Shown here: positions 32,129 through 40,576 of the stretch, piece after piece | Layout of the letters: every line of letters starts with the position of its first letter | How positions within the stretch are numbered: the stretch's first letter is position 1 | Origin: Alkalihalobacillus sp. LMS6 | GTDB taxonomy: Bacteria > Bacillota > Bacilli > Bacillales > Bacillaceae_D | Length of the DNA: 64,000 bases | Direction: 5' to 3' | Assembly: GCF_024362765.1 (NCBI RefSeq) | Contig: NZ_CP093302.1 | Coordinates: 864,001-928,000 of the forward strand | Notes under the pieces: generated by a model | The model's database searches: none | What the model was told of the DNA's origin: nothing | What the model saw: the letters and a program-made list of their open reading frames with translations, nothing else | Position numbers and translations under genes: made by a program

Positions 32129-32911
32129 TCACTCTCGTTCAAGATGACTTCGAAGAAAATCTTTTACCGAACTAGCTGTTTTCATTCCTTTTAACTTCGT
32201 TTCTTTTAAGCTAATTGATTGTTTTGCAAGAATGGGCGATATTCCTGTTAGCACGGTGTCCGTTCCGACAAGTTGTAAAATATCTCGTAAGCGAAAAATG
32301 CCTTCAACAACATATTCGTCGAAATCTTCCAATCCTGAAACATCGACAATTAATGTTGATAGATCGAGTTTGGAGGTTTCTTTTGTGACGGTATTAAACA
32401 TATGGTCAAAGCGTTCCTTACCAAACTCCCCTACGAGTGGAATAACTGCAATTCCGTTAACTAATGGAACAATAGGTGTGGAAATCGTGTCAATTCGCTG
32501 CACGGTATCAAAATAGCTTAATTCGACTTCTTTTTGAACGGAAACATCTTTTTGAATCCCGATAAAATATTTCACTTCAGGTTGATCAAGCGTGACACAT
32601 TCAATGTTTAATTCATTCCAGAAAAAACTTCCATCTTTGCGATAATTAATAATTTCAACTGAAATGGACTCATCGTTGCGAATGGCTTCTCTAATTTGAT
32701 CAACTTTTTCTCTATCTGTGTCTTCCCCTTGAAGAAAACGACAGTTTGTCCCAATGACTTCCGATTCTTCATACCCTGTCATATCCGTGAATCCTTGGTT
32801 AGCATAGACAATTGGATTATCATCTTGAGACGGATCTGTGACAAGAACACCTACTTTTGTTTGGTCTAAGAGTCGTGTTAAAAGTTGAGACTTATTAAAC
32901 AACTGTTCCAT
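32129..32911 (-). CDS. ytvA: Blue-light photoreceptor, LOV-STAS protein (YtvA/PfyP-like)
   Basis: 260 residues from the ATG seven bases after AGGTG, equal to the B. subtilis YtvA length (261). LOV/PAS domain about 10-125 with the flavin-binding motif GTNCRFLQG, Cys57 being the adduct-forming residue, and VEIINYRKDGSFFWNELNIECV. A J-alpha linker is followed by a STAS domain (about 145-255, STLIVDVSGLEDFDEYVVEGI). In B. subtilis YtvA enters the stressosome and turns on sigma-B under blue light. A sigma-B-like promoter lies in front, suggesting feedback. Confidence 0.92.
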   Translation of the reverse strand: MEQLFNKSQLLTRLLDQTKVGVLVTDPSQDDNPIVYANQGFTDMTGYEESEVIGTNCRFLQGEDTDREKVDQIREAIRNDESISVEIINYRKDGSFFWNELNIECVTLDQPEVKYFIGIQKDVSVQKEVELSYFDTVQRIDTISTPIVPLVNGIAVIPLVGEFGKERFDHMFNTVTKETSKLDLSTLIVDVSGLEDFDEYVVEGIFRLRDILQLVGTDTVLTGISPILAKQSISLKETKLKGMKTASSVKDFLRSHLERE

Positions 32912-32949
32912 ATTAACACCTCGAATGTATTCAGATTCAATAAAGATGT

Positions 32950-32975
32950 TTTCCCAACAAATCAATGAATTAAAC
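32950..32975 (-). promoter_or_regulatory. Sigma-B-like promoter of the LOV-STAS gene
   Basis: Minus strand: GTTTAA (32970-32975), 14-base spacer, GGGAAA (32950-32955). The sigma-B consensus is GTTTAA, 12-15 bases, GGGTAT. It lies about 40 bases before the start codon. Confidence 0.6.
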
Positions 32976-33057
32976 AAACGCTTTCGTAGATTTAAGCGCA
33001 TCTTCATTCAATTTCATGTAAAATGGTACAGAATGATAATAGAGTGAGGGACGTAAG

Positions 33058-33567
33058 ATGAGAGATTTTATGGAGCAAGCAAAGTTAAGTGTTCAACTTC
33101 CAAAAAAGAAAGCCGTCTTTCAATTAAATCGGACTCGAATCGGTGTCCCGTTTTTTTATGTTGGTATTTGGCTCGTCTTTATTTGTATACCGTTATCGGT
33201 TCAGTCGTATTGGAATGCGGAAGGTGTGCTAGGAGAATTGGCAGTACCTATTTATTTTGTCTATTTTCTATTTGTGTTCTTCCCAATTTTCGCTGGTGCC
33301 ATTTACTTTTTACTTGCCGCAATTGCCGCAATTGCACTGACATTGGCAAAGTTATTGGAACGAAAGCTGACTTTTTTAATGATGTTTAAACTGGCATCAT
33401 TTGCAGCGACTTTTCCGCTGATTGGATATGGAGTCTTTCTTTTTATTGACGAAGGGATTGCAACACTCTGGATATGGCCAAGTGTGGCGTTTCTATTCTT
33501 TGTTTTAGTTCGATCCATTTTTCATTATCCGAAGCAAAAAAATAAACGAAAGGGACTGATGAAATGA
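33058..33567 (+). CDS. Hypothetical membrane protein (four segments)
   Basis: 169 residues, ATG after GTGAGGGA. Hydrophobic segments at about 27-50, 58-98 (two helices), 103-127 and 131-152; both ends are basic (N-terminal QLPKKKAVFQLNRTR, C-terminal KQKNKRKGLMK). No family recognised. The stop overlaps the start of the HD-domain hydrolase by four bases, so the two are coupled, and a link between them in function is possible. Confidence 0.7.
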   Translation: MRDFMEQAKLSVQLPKKKAVFQLNRTRIGVPFFYVGIWLVFICIPLSVQSYWNAEGVLGELAVPIYFVYFLFVFFPIFAGAIYFLLAAIAAIALTLAKLLERKLTFLMMFKLASFAATFPLIGYGVFLFIDEGIATLWIWPSVAFLFFVLVRSIFHYPKQKNKRKGLMK

Positions 33568-34193
33568 TAATCGAACGAACGGAAGATTGGGTGAAGGAAC
33601 GTTTGGCCCACGATACGACGGGGCATGATTGGTACCATATTGATCGTGTGAGAAAAGTAGCGGTAATGTTAGCTGAAAAAGAGAATGCTGATCAACAAAT
33701 TGTAGAACTGGCGGCATTGCTTCACGACACCATTGACGATAAAATCGTCGCAAATGAACAAGTAGCGGTTGAAGAGGTGAAGAAATTTTTGGTTGAACAA
33801 GGGCTACCAAAACCGGCATTGTATAAAGTGCTTGCCATTATTCAAACCATTTCTTTTAGCAAGGGGCAGGAGCTTTCGCTACTTGAAGCAAAAATTGTGC
33901 AAGATGCTGATCGACTTGATGCGATTGGTGCGATTGGGATTGCGAGAACGTTTCAATATTCCGGAGCAAGGAACCAACCTATCTATGATCCAACTCTTTC
34001 CGTACGAGGACAAATGACAAGGGAAGAATATCGCCATGGAAAATCATCAGCCATTAATCATTTTTATGAGAAACTATTACAATTAAAAGATGGTCTGCAT
34101 ACGCAAACGGCAAAAGAAGTCGCCGAAAAGCGGCATGCACTTATGGAGCAATTTTTAGATCAATTTTTTCTAGAGTGGGAAGGAAACGCCTAG
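33564..34193 (+). CDS. HD domain-containing phosphohydrolase (YedJ/YpgQ-like)
   Basis: 209 residues. HD-domain metal ligands: TGHDWYHIDRVRKVAVMLA (His), AALLHDTIDDK (His-Asp) and KIVQDADRLDAIGAIGIARTF (Asp). The pattern DWYHIDRV and DADRLDAIGA is that of the YedJ/YpgQ group, to which B. subtilis YpgQ (a pyrophosphohydrolase acting on dNTPs) belongs; similar specificity is inferred. Start ATG overlaps the preceding membrane protein stop. Confidence 0.87.
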   Translation: MIIERTEDWVKERLAHDTTGHDWYHIDRVRKVAVMLAEKENADQQIVELAALLHDTIDDKIVANEQVAVEEVKKFLVEQGLPKPALYKVLAIIQTISFSKGQELSLLEAKIVQDADRLDAIGAIGIARTFQYSGARNQPIYDPTLSVRGQMTREEYRHGKSSAINHFYEKLLQLKDGLHTQTAKEVAEKRHALMEQFLDQFFLEWEGNA

Positions 34194-34198
34194 AACAT

Positions 34199-34233
34199 TA
34201 GCTTATCGATCCATTCGATGAGCTAGTTTTATA
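34199..34233 (+). terminator. Weak terminator after the HD hydrolase
   Basis: TAGCTTATCGA and TCGATGAGCTA pair over 11 positions with one G-U pair, followed by GTTTTAT. Confidence 0.6.
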
Positions 34234-34274
34234 TTAAAAAGGCAAATTGACAAGTATTAGAAGTTATGAAAAAA

Positions 34275-34288
34275 TGAAAGCGATGTCA
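34275..34288 (+). promoter_or_regulatory. Possible cre site upstream of repeat copy A
   Basis: TGAAAGCGATGTCA matches 12 of 14 cre positions. It lies about 280 bases before the sugar transporter gene and directly before the inserted repeat, so the repeat may have moved it away from the promoter it served. Confidence 0.3.
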
Positions 34289-34293
34289 ATATG

Positions 34294-34519
34294 ATGAATT
34301 TCATATTAAGTAGTAGTCATTTTTACGAATGATAACAGCAACATTTTTGCAACATTCGCTTTATTGAATGGCGACGACTCCTAGGGGAACAGCACGTGAC
34401 CGAAGACAATGGAGCGTTTTTTGCGGTGGCTGAGGCCTTGCCTGTGGTGAAAGCGTTCGCCATTTTAAATAGAGTGTACGTCATTTCGAATCAAACTCGA
34501 ATTATGAAATTAGCTCAAT
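34294..34519 (+). repeat. MITE-like dispersed repeat, copy A
   Basis: About 225 bp, non-coding. Near-identical along its length to the reverse complement of 48566-48796. Ends are inverted repeats: AATTTCATATT (34297-34307) and ATTATGAAATT (34501-34511). The core has a long imperfect dyad from AATGGCGACGACTCC to GCGTTCGCCATT. No clear target-site duplication. Fills most of the 373-bp gap before the sugar ABC operon. Confidence 0.75.
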
Positions 34520-34566
34520 AAATTAAATTATTTTACTTTTTTTCATAATCAGACAGGAGGGGTGAA

Positions 34567-35871
34567 ATGAGAACTCGATTTGGATGGATGAGCATTTGTG
34601 TTTCATCAGTAATGCTAACAAGTTGTTTAGCACAAACGGAAACTGTAAGTGAAACCGATGTACCAGAAGGAGATGTTACGGTTTGGGCTTGGAACTTAGA
34701 AGCTGATTATTTAATCGATATTGTGCCAGCATTTGAAGAACAGTATCCAGATATTAATGTGAATGTGATGAAACTTAGTGGTGATCAAGTATATCAGCGG
34801 CTCACCACAGGACTGGCGGCTGGAGTAGAAAGTCAGTTACCTGATCTAGTACAAGTCGAAAACCAACGGATCGATTTGTATATGGACAATTTTGCTGAAA
34901 GTTTTGTCAATCTGTCGGAAATGGGCTTTGACGAACATCAAGATAAATTTGTGGAAGGGAAAATTGCGCCGTTAATCAATAATGATGGAGGTGTAATGGC
35001 TTTTCCTCGAGACACTGGACCAATGGCGGTTTTCTATCGTCAGGATTTATTTGAAGAGGCTGGGATCGATCCCGCATCAATTGTGACATGGGACGACTAC
35101 ATTCAAGCGGGTAAAGAAATGCGTGAAGATACGGGCATGTTCATGACTGGGATTCAATTAAATGGCGACACCAGTTTTTATCGCGCTATGCTGCAACAGC
35201 ACGATTTGTTTTATTTTGATTTGGATGGCAACGTAACAGCGAATACTGAAGCCGCGCATAAATCGATGCAAACATTAAAAGAAATGGAAGATGTGAATAT
35301 GTTGTTACACGCAGCTACCGGTGAAGAGATCAATGCAGCCATTAAGAATGATGCGGTTGCTTCTGTAATCAGTGGATCGTGGCAAAAAGGAATCATAGAA
35401 GACCAGATGCCTGAACAAGAAGGATTATGGCGAGTGATGCATTTACCAGCATTTGAAGAGGGAGGAAGTACGGCAGCAAATGATGGAGGGTCAAATTTAG
35501 CGATAACAGAAGTGTCCACGAACAAAGAAGCGGCTTACTTATTCGGAGAATTTGCGAGTGTTCACGTGGATAATCAAGTATATGGCGCTTTAGCTTATGG
35601 TGCTTATCCAGCTTTAATTGAAGCGATCGACCGCCCTGAAATGCGTGAAGGGATCGATTTCTACGGCGGACAAGAGATCTTTGATGTTTTTGCTGAAGAG
35701 GCACTGAATCTGCCCGTTGTGAATTTCACCGATGACTATTTAAGAGGGCAGAACAATTTTAATGATGCAATTGGTCGGGTGATTTTGCAAGATGTCGCAA
35801 TTGAGGATGCCCTTAATACGACAGCAAATCGATTAGAGTCTGCAACGGGACGGGGGTCGAGCGATGAGTGA
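34567..35871 (+). CDS. Sugar ABC transporter substrate-binding lipoprotein
   Basis: 434 residues. Lipoprotein signal with lipobox LTSC (Cys about 20). Cluster-1 solute-binding protein: GDVTVWAWNLEADYLIDIVPAFEEQYPDINV, FPRDTGPMAVFYRQDLFEEAGID and the late SGSWQKG. Resembles AraN/LacE-type binding proteins for oligosaccharides or disaccharides. ATG after AGGAGGGG. The stop overlaps the first permease gene by eight bases. Exported part is acidic. Sugar not predictable; no sugar enzymes are adjacent. Confidence 0.87.
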   Translation: MRTRFGWMSICVSSVMLTSCLAQTETVSETDVPEGDVTVWAWNLEADYLIDIVPAFEEQYPDINVNVMKLSGDQVYQRLTTGLAAGVESQLPDLVQVENQRIDLYMDNFAESFVNLSEMGFDEHQDKFVEGKIAPLINNDGGVMAFPRDTGPMAVFYRQDLFEEAGIDPASIVTWDDYIQAGKEMREDTGMFMTGIQLNGDTSFYRAMLQQHDLFYFDLDGNVTANTEAAHKSMQTLKEMEDVNMLLHAATGEEINAAIKNDAVASVISGSWQKGIIEDQMPEQEGLWRVMHLPAFEEGGSTAANDGGSNLAITEVSTNKEAAYLFGEFASVHVDNQVYGALAYGAYPALIEAIDRPEMREGIDFYGGQEIFDVFAEEALNLPVVNFTDDYLRGQNNFNDAIGRVILQDVAIEDALNTTANRLESATGRGSSDE

Positions 35872-36781
35872 GCGGGCATTATCAAACAAATCTACACCGA
35901 TTCGTAAAAAGAAGAAGAACAATCGTTCAACAGGTGGTCTTGCGCCTTATATTTTTATTGCACCAGCGGTTATTTTGTTTGTTTTATTCACAGGATATCC
36001 AATTGTTTACTCGCTCATTTTAAGTTTTACGACAAATGAGGCAGGCGTGAATGTGTTTGCTGGATTTGATAACTACATTAGGCTCTTTCAAGACACGTTG
36101 TTTTACGAGTCGTTATTTAACACATTTATTATTTTAATCGTGCAAGTACCTGTTATGACGATGCTTGCAGTCATTCTTGCAAATGTTCTTCATAGTGGTA
36201 TACATAAGTATAAAGGGGTTCTACGTGTCGCTTTTTTCACCCCTACGGTAACATCGTTAGTGGCAGCGGCGATTATCTTTTTACTTATATTAAATCAAGA
36301 TTTTGGGATTTTGAATTATATGCTTGGCTTTATCGGTGTGGATCAAATTCCTTGGCTTAATGATCCTTTTTGGGCAAAAGTATCTTTAATTATGGTAACG
36401 ATTTGGCGTTGGACAGGATACAATATGATTATTATTTTGGCAGGGTTACAAGTGATTCCAAAAGATTTGTACGAAGCGGCAAGCATTGATGGTGCAAGTA
36501 CAGTGCGCAAATTTTTTTCCGTCACATTGCCGCAGTTAAAACCGGTTTTATTATTTGCTGTTGTGATGTCAACGATTGGTACCTTCCAATTGTTTGATGA
36601 AGCATTTAATCTCACAGGTGGTGGACCAATCAATGCAACGACTACGGTTACGATGTATTTGTATGAAAATGGTTTTGAATACTTTGATTTTGGCTATGCG
36701 TCTGCTATTGCCTACGTCGTCGTGATTATCATTGCGATTCTCTCGTTTATTCAGTTTAGAGTGGCAGGTGATCGTGAATGA
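35864..36781 (+). CDS. Sugar ABC transporter permease (MalF/AraP type)
   Basis: 305 residues with six membrane segments after a basic N-terminus (IRKKKKNNRSTGG). The ATPase-contact EAA loop is EAASIDGASTVRKFFSVTLPQLKP, the standard cluster-1 permease form. It pairs with the next gene to form the channel. Start ATG overlaps the binding-protein frame, and its stop overlaps the next start (ATGA). Confidence 0.9.
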   Translation: MSERALSNKSTPIRKKKKNNRSTGGLAPYIFIAPAVILFVLFTGYPIVYSLILSFTTNEAGVNVFAGFDNYIRLFQDTLFYESLFNTFIILIVQVPVMTMLAVILANVLHSGIHKYKGVLRVAFFTPTVTSLVAAAIIFLLILNQDFGILNYMLGFIGVDQIPWLNDPFWAKVSLIMVTIWRWTGYNMIIILAGLQVIPKDLYEAASIDGASTVRKFFSVTLPQLKPVLLFAVVMSTIGTFQLFDEAFNLTGGGPINATTTVTMYLYENGFEYFDFGYASAIAYVVVIIIAILSFIQFRVAGDRE

Positions 36782-37596
36782 AACTAGTTGGAAAGCTATT
36801 AAAGTATCTTGTTTTACTCATAGGTCTTTTTATTACGTTAGGGCCTTTTTATTGGATGGTTGTGGGAGCGACAAACTCTTCAGGCGCATTGCTATCCGTA
36901 CCGCCGAACTTAGTCCCTGGAGATCAGCTTGTACAAAACTTTCAAAATCTAGTTGCGAACATCGATATCTTTCAAGCATTGTGGAATTCAACGGTTATCA
37001 CGGTCATCTTTACGAGTGTAGCTGGCATCATAAGTGCGGCAGCGGGCTATGCATTTGCAAAATTTGAATTCAAAGGCAGGGGGCCAATCTTTGCGCTTTT
37101 GTTAGCGTCAATGATGATTCCTTATCAAGCTCTTATCATTCCACAATTTGAGTTGTTTGCAAATTTAGGTATCTTAAATACGTATAGCGCAATTATTTTA
37201 CCGCAACTTGCTTATCCGTTTGCCATTTTTCTTATGCGGCAAAGTATGAAGTCTATTCCAGATTCCATCCTTGAATCTGCAAGAATTGATGGTTGCGGAG
37301 AGTACCGAATGTTTTTTCGGATTGCACTGCCGATGATGCTGCCGGCAATAGGCGCGGTCTCGATCTTTTTATTTACCCACCAGTGGAACAATTTCTTATG
37401 GCCGCTTGTGGCAATCGTGACGGAAGATATGTATACACTTCCGATTGTGTTATCCATTCTCGGCGGGCAAGATAATCTTGATTATGGCCAGCTTATGCTA
37501 GCAGCAACCATTTCTGTATTGCCTATTTTTATCATGTTTTTGTTTTTACAACGTTATTTTATTGCGGGCATTGCGAGCGGCGCCGTAAAAGAGTAA
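36778..37596 (+). CDS. Sugar ABC transporter permease (MalG/AraQ type)
   Basis: 272 residues, six membrane segments, EAA loop ESARIDGCGEYRMFFRIALPMMLPAIG. Typical MalG start with GPFYWMVVGATNSS. No ATPase gene follows, so the system must borrow a shared ATPase such as MsmX/MsmK, as several Bacillus sugar importers do. Ends the operon at a terminator. Confidence 0.9.
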   Translation: MKLVGKLLKYLVLLIGLFITLGPFYWMVVGATNSSGALLSVPPNLVPGDQLVQNFQNLVANIDIFQALWNSTVITVIFTSVAGIISAAAGYAFAKFEFKGRGPIFALLLASMMIPYQALIIPQFELFANLGILNTYSAIILPQLAYPFAIFLMRQSMKSIPDSILESARIDGCGEYRMFFRIALPMMLPAIGAVSIFLFTHQWNNFLWPLVAIVTEDMYTLPIVLSILGGQDNLDYGQLMLAATISVLPIFIMFLFLQRYFIAGIASGAVKE

Positions 37597-37604
37597 TCCA
37601 TAAG

Positions 37605-37652
37605 GAGAAGCTGGATCAAAAGCGACATTTGCTTTAGGTCCAGCTCTTTTTT
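37605..37652 (+). terminator. Terminator of the sugar ABC operon
   Basis: AGCTGGA (37609-37615) and TCCAGCT (37639-37645) with an inner AAAGC/GCTTT pair, followed by CTTTTTT. Confidence 0.85.
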
Positions 37653-37721
37653 CTGACGCACATGTATACAAGCGCTCGGCGCATATACTGAAGGATGTTG
37701 TCAGAGAAAGGAGCCAAAAGA

Positions 37722-38399
37722 ATGACTCAATCTGAGCGTAAAGAAAGTGCTTATTATCGAGTGCTGAACCATGCGCTATTACATTTAATTCAACCAACTG
37801 ATGTAGAAGTTCTTGATATTGGATGTGCGGCGGGGTATTTAGGAGAAGCGATTAAGGTGAAGACAGGAGGACTCGTCTCAGGGGTTGAACTTATATCAGA
37901 GGCTGCAGAAGAAGCGAAAGCAAGGCTCGACCAAGTCGTATGTGCAAACATTGAAGCAGACACACTCCCTTTTCACGACCAGCAATTTGATGCTGTTGTG
38001 TTTGGTGATGTGCTCGAACATATGCTAGACCCTTGGCGTGTAGTGAGAAAAACAGCAACGTTACTCAAGCCTTCAGGTTCCATTTACGCAAGCATCCCAA
38101 ATGTTGGACATATTACCATCATCGAACAGTTGTTGAAAGGAACATGGACATACGCAGAATCAGGCTTACTCGATAAGACTCATTTCCGATTTTTTACGAA
38201 AGAAGAAATACGAAAGCTGTTTGAAGAGAATGGGTTTTCTATAGAATCAATCACCCAATTGATGAACACTGGGGAAAGAGAAGATCAATTGATTAAAGGG
38301 TTACGTTCTCTAGCAACAGCGTTTCAAATACCAGTAGATGATCTTCAAGAGCGGGCAACAGCTTATCAATATATCGTTCATGCTAGGAAGAAGGGGTAA
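37722..38399 (+). CDS. Class I SAM-dependent methyltransferase
   Basis: 225 residues from the ATG eight bases after AAAGGAG; an upstream ATG at 37695 lies before that site. SAM-binding motif I is VLDIGCAAGYLGEAIK, acidic end of strand 2 in VSGVELISEA, motif II VCANIEADTLPF and motif III FDAVVFGDVLEHMLDPW. It lies one base before a glycosyltransferase gene, so it probably methylates a sugar or lipid-linked intermediate for the cell surface; inference from context. Confidence 0.87.
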   Translation: MTQSERKESAYYRVLNHALLHLIQPTDVEVLDIGCAAGYLGEAIKVKTGGLVSGVELISEAAEEAKARLDQVVCANIEADTLPFHDQQFDAVVFGDVLEHMLDPWRVVRKTATLLKPSGSIYASIPNVGHITIIEQLLKGTWTYAESGLLDKTHFRFFTKEEIRKLFEENGFSIESITQLMNTGEREDQLIKGLRSLATAFQIPVDDLQERATAYQYIVHARKKG

Positions 38400-38400
38400 G

Positions 38401-40503
38401 ATGAAGGCAAAATTTAGCCATGTTACTCCCAATAATCATGTCTTTTATCAGATCGATGGAGATCTTCCTTCTGGCTGGTATTTTCTATCTTTTACTTATA
38501 AAGGCAAGCATTCTGTACCGATTAGGCTTTATTGGACATTCGATCAAGCTGGTTTTAAACAAACGTGGAGTGAGGAGATTGGCTTGTTAGATAGCAAACT
38601 TGTTAACCAGCATCTATTCTCTTGTTATCTTTCTCCTCATCTAACCAAGCTCCAGGTTTCATTAGAATTTGAAGAAGAGACACCACATGAACTCGCGATC
38701 ACACAAGCGACCCCTATGTTGCTTAATACGTTTTTATCTCTTGCTTGGTCAAAAAAACATCAACATTTTAACATTGAGTGGGATGGCACGAACCATTTGA
38801 TGAATTATAATCGCTATCGAGCTTTTAAGTTACTTGAAAACAAACGAAATTTAGCCCCACTTTTAACAGCTATGAGACATGATATTCCTGATGAGCATGC
38901 ATATTATCTTTTGCAAGAAAAAGAACCTGCACTTAGCTTATGCGACGGTCCGGTCGTTTCAGTTGTCATTCCAGTATACGACGTCAATATTAAGTATTTA
39001 TTAGAAGCCGTGCGCTCTGTTCAAAATCAATCGTATCAAGCTGTGGATTGCATCGTTGTAATTCATGAAAGTATTCCAGACAATCTCATTGATCAGTTTA
39101 AAGAAGAAGTGCATAATCAAAACCTCCGTATTATGAAAGGAAGTGGGGTAGGCACAAAGGCTTCTTTAATCAATCAAGGGTTGTCGGTCGTTATGGGAGA
39201 ACAAGTGTTAATTCTACAGCCTGATGATCGGTTAGCGGTAAATGGCATTGCGTGGTTGATGCGAACAGAAGCGGACGTCGTATATAGTCATGAAGCGTAT
39301 ATAAACGAAACAGGTACGTTCGTTAATGTGTACGAAAAGCCGGCATGGTCACCAGAACTTCTTTTAGCCCATAATTACTTAGGAACTGGTGTGATGATTT
39401 CGACGAAACTTTTAAAAAGTTCAGGTGCATTCCGAACGCAATATGGGCAGGCAAGTGACTATGATTTCTATTTAAGAATAACGGAGGTAGCAGCTTCAGT
39501 TGAAAGAGTGGAAAAATATGCTTATCATAAGCGCTTGGCCTCTGATTTATGTGAATGGGAAAGCGATGAAACGAGACAACAAGAAACGGTTCAGCTTGGA
39601 AAAAAGGCGCTAGAGGAAGCGCTCGTAAGAAGAAAGCAAAGTGGCAAAGTGTTTATAAAAGACGAAGAGTCAAATCTTTATGCCATACGTATGAACGTAC
39701 CGGATCAAGTGAAAATAAGCATTCTTATATGTACCCGAGATCAGCCGGGATTACTAGAACGTTGTTTGGTATCGATTTTTGAGAAAACGACGTATCAACA
39801 TTTTGAAGTTCTGGTTGTTGATAATGGATCTGTTGAAAATGAGACGGCTGCTCTGTTTGAAAAATGGAAGCAGCAAGAGGCAAATCGATTTCGTGTGATT
39901 CGAGATGACCGACCATTTAATTTTTCTGCTTTAAATAACGAAGCAGTAAAAAAATCAACTGGTGAATTAATCGTATTATTGAACAACGACATTGAAGTTC
40001 TGTCTTCCATGTGGCTTGAAGATATGGCGGGTTATGCCATTCAAGAAGAAATTGGCGCGGTCGGTGCGTTGCTTTACTATCAAAGTGGCCATGTCCAACA
40101 TGCTGGAGCCATCTTTAATGATGTGGCGCCTATCCACTCGTTTTATAAAGGACTTCTGGGCGACAATGCGGTTTCAAAACTTGTGCAGTTACAAAGAAAT
40201 TTTTTAGCTGTAACAGGAGCATGTCTGATGGTAAAGCGATCGCTTTATGAGGAAGTTGGCGGACTAGATGAAGCTTTTGAATCGTCTTACAACGATATGC
40301 ATTTTTGTATGGAGCTTTATGCTCGAGGCAAACGAAATGTGTTGATCCCAGAAGCTAAACTATATCATCATGAATCGATTTCAAGAGGGCGTTTGCAAAC
40401 AATCGACAAGCAAGAAGAGTGGATGCGAGAACTGGGACGATTTCGATCATTATGGGGACATTATTTTCAAAAAGATCCTTTTGTTAGCAGCCACACGTTT
40501 TGA
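38401..40503 (+). CDS. Glycosyltransferase with two GT-A (GT2) domains
   Basis: 700 residues, ATG after AAGGGG. About 1-190: beta-rich N-terminal domain (SGWYFLSFTYKGKHSVPIRLYW), similar in look to those before GT2 domains in O-antigen enzymes. About 195-420: first GT2 domain with VVSVVIPVYDVN and DxD-like ILQPDDRL. About 440-690: second GT2 domain with KISILICTRDQPGLL, FNFSALNNEAVKKSTGELIVLLNNDIEVL and the late GGLDEAFESSYNDMHFCMEL. It should build a two-sugar repeat on a surface glycan. Coupled with the preceding methyltransferase; no polymerase or flippase is nearby. Confidence 0.88.
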   Translation: MKAKFSHVTPNNHVFYQIDGDLPSGWYFLSFTYKGKHSVPIRLYWTFDQAGFKQTWSEEIGLLDSKLVNQHLFSCYLSPHLTKLQVSLEFEEETPHELAITQATPMLLNTFLSLAWSKKHQHFNIEWDGTNHLMNYNRYRAFKLLENKRNLAPLLTAMRHDIPDEHAYYLLQEKEPALSLCDGPVVSVVIPVYDVNIKYLLEAVRSVQNQSYQAVDCIVVIHESIPDNLIDQFKEEVHNQNLRIMKGSGVGTKASLINQGLSVVMGEQVLILQPDDRLAVNGIAWLMRTEADVVYSHEAYINETGTFVNVYEKPAWSPELLLAHNYLGTGVMISTKLLKSSGAFRTQYGQASDYDFYLRITEVAASVERVEKYAYHKRLASDLCEWESDETRQQETVQLGKKALEEALVRRKQSGKVFIKDEESNLYAIRMNVPDQVKISILICTRDQPGLLERCLVSIFEKTTYQHFEVLVVDNGSVENETAALFEKWKQQEANRFRVIRDDRPFNFSALNNEAVKKSTGELIVLLNNDIEVLSSMWLEDMAGYAIQEEIGAVGALLYYQSGHVQHAGAIFNDVAPIHSFYKGLLGDNAVSKLVQLQRNFLAVTGACLMVKRSLYEEVGGLDEAFESSYNDMHFCMELYARGKRNVLIPEAKLYHHESISRGRLQTIDKQEEWMRELGRFRSLWGHYFQKDPFVSSHTF

Positions 40504-40540
40504 GCGGACATTAATTTTAAAGCTCGTTTAGTAGTACAAA

Positions 40541-40576
40541 AAGAATCTTCATGAATGTTCATGAAGATTCTTTTTT
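40541..40576. terminator. Strong bidirectional terminator
   Basis: AAGAATCTTCATGAA (40541-40555) and TTCATGAAGATTCTT (40558-40572) pair perfectly over 15 bp with a 2-base loop in the drawn form, followed by T residues. Similar sequence recurs in the terminator at 60304. Confidence 0.9.
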
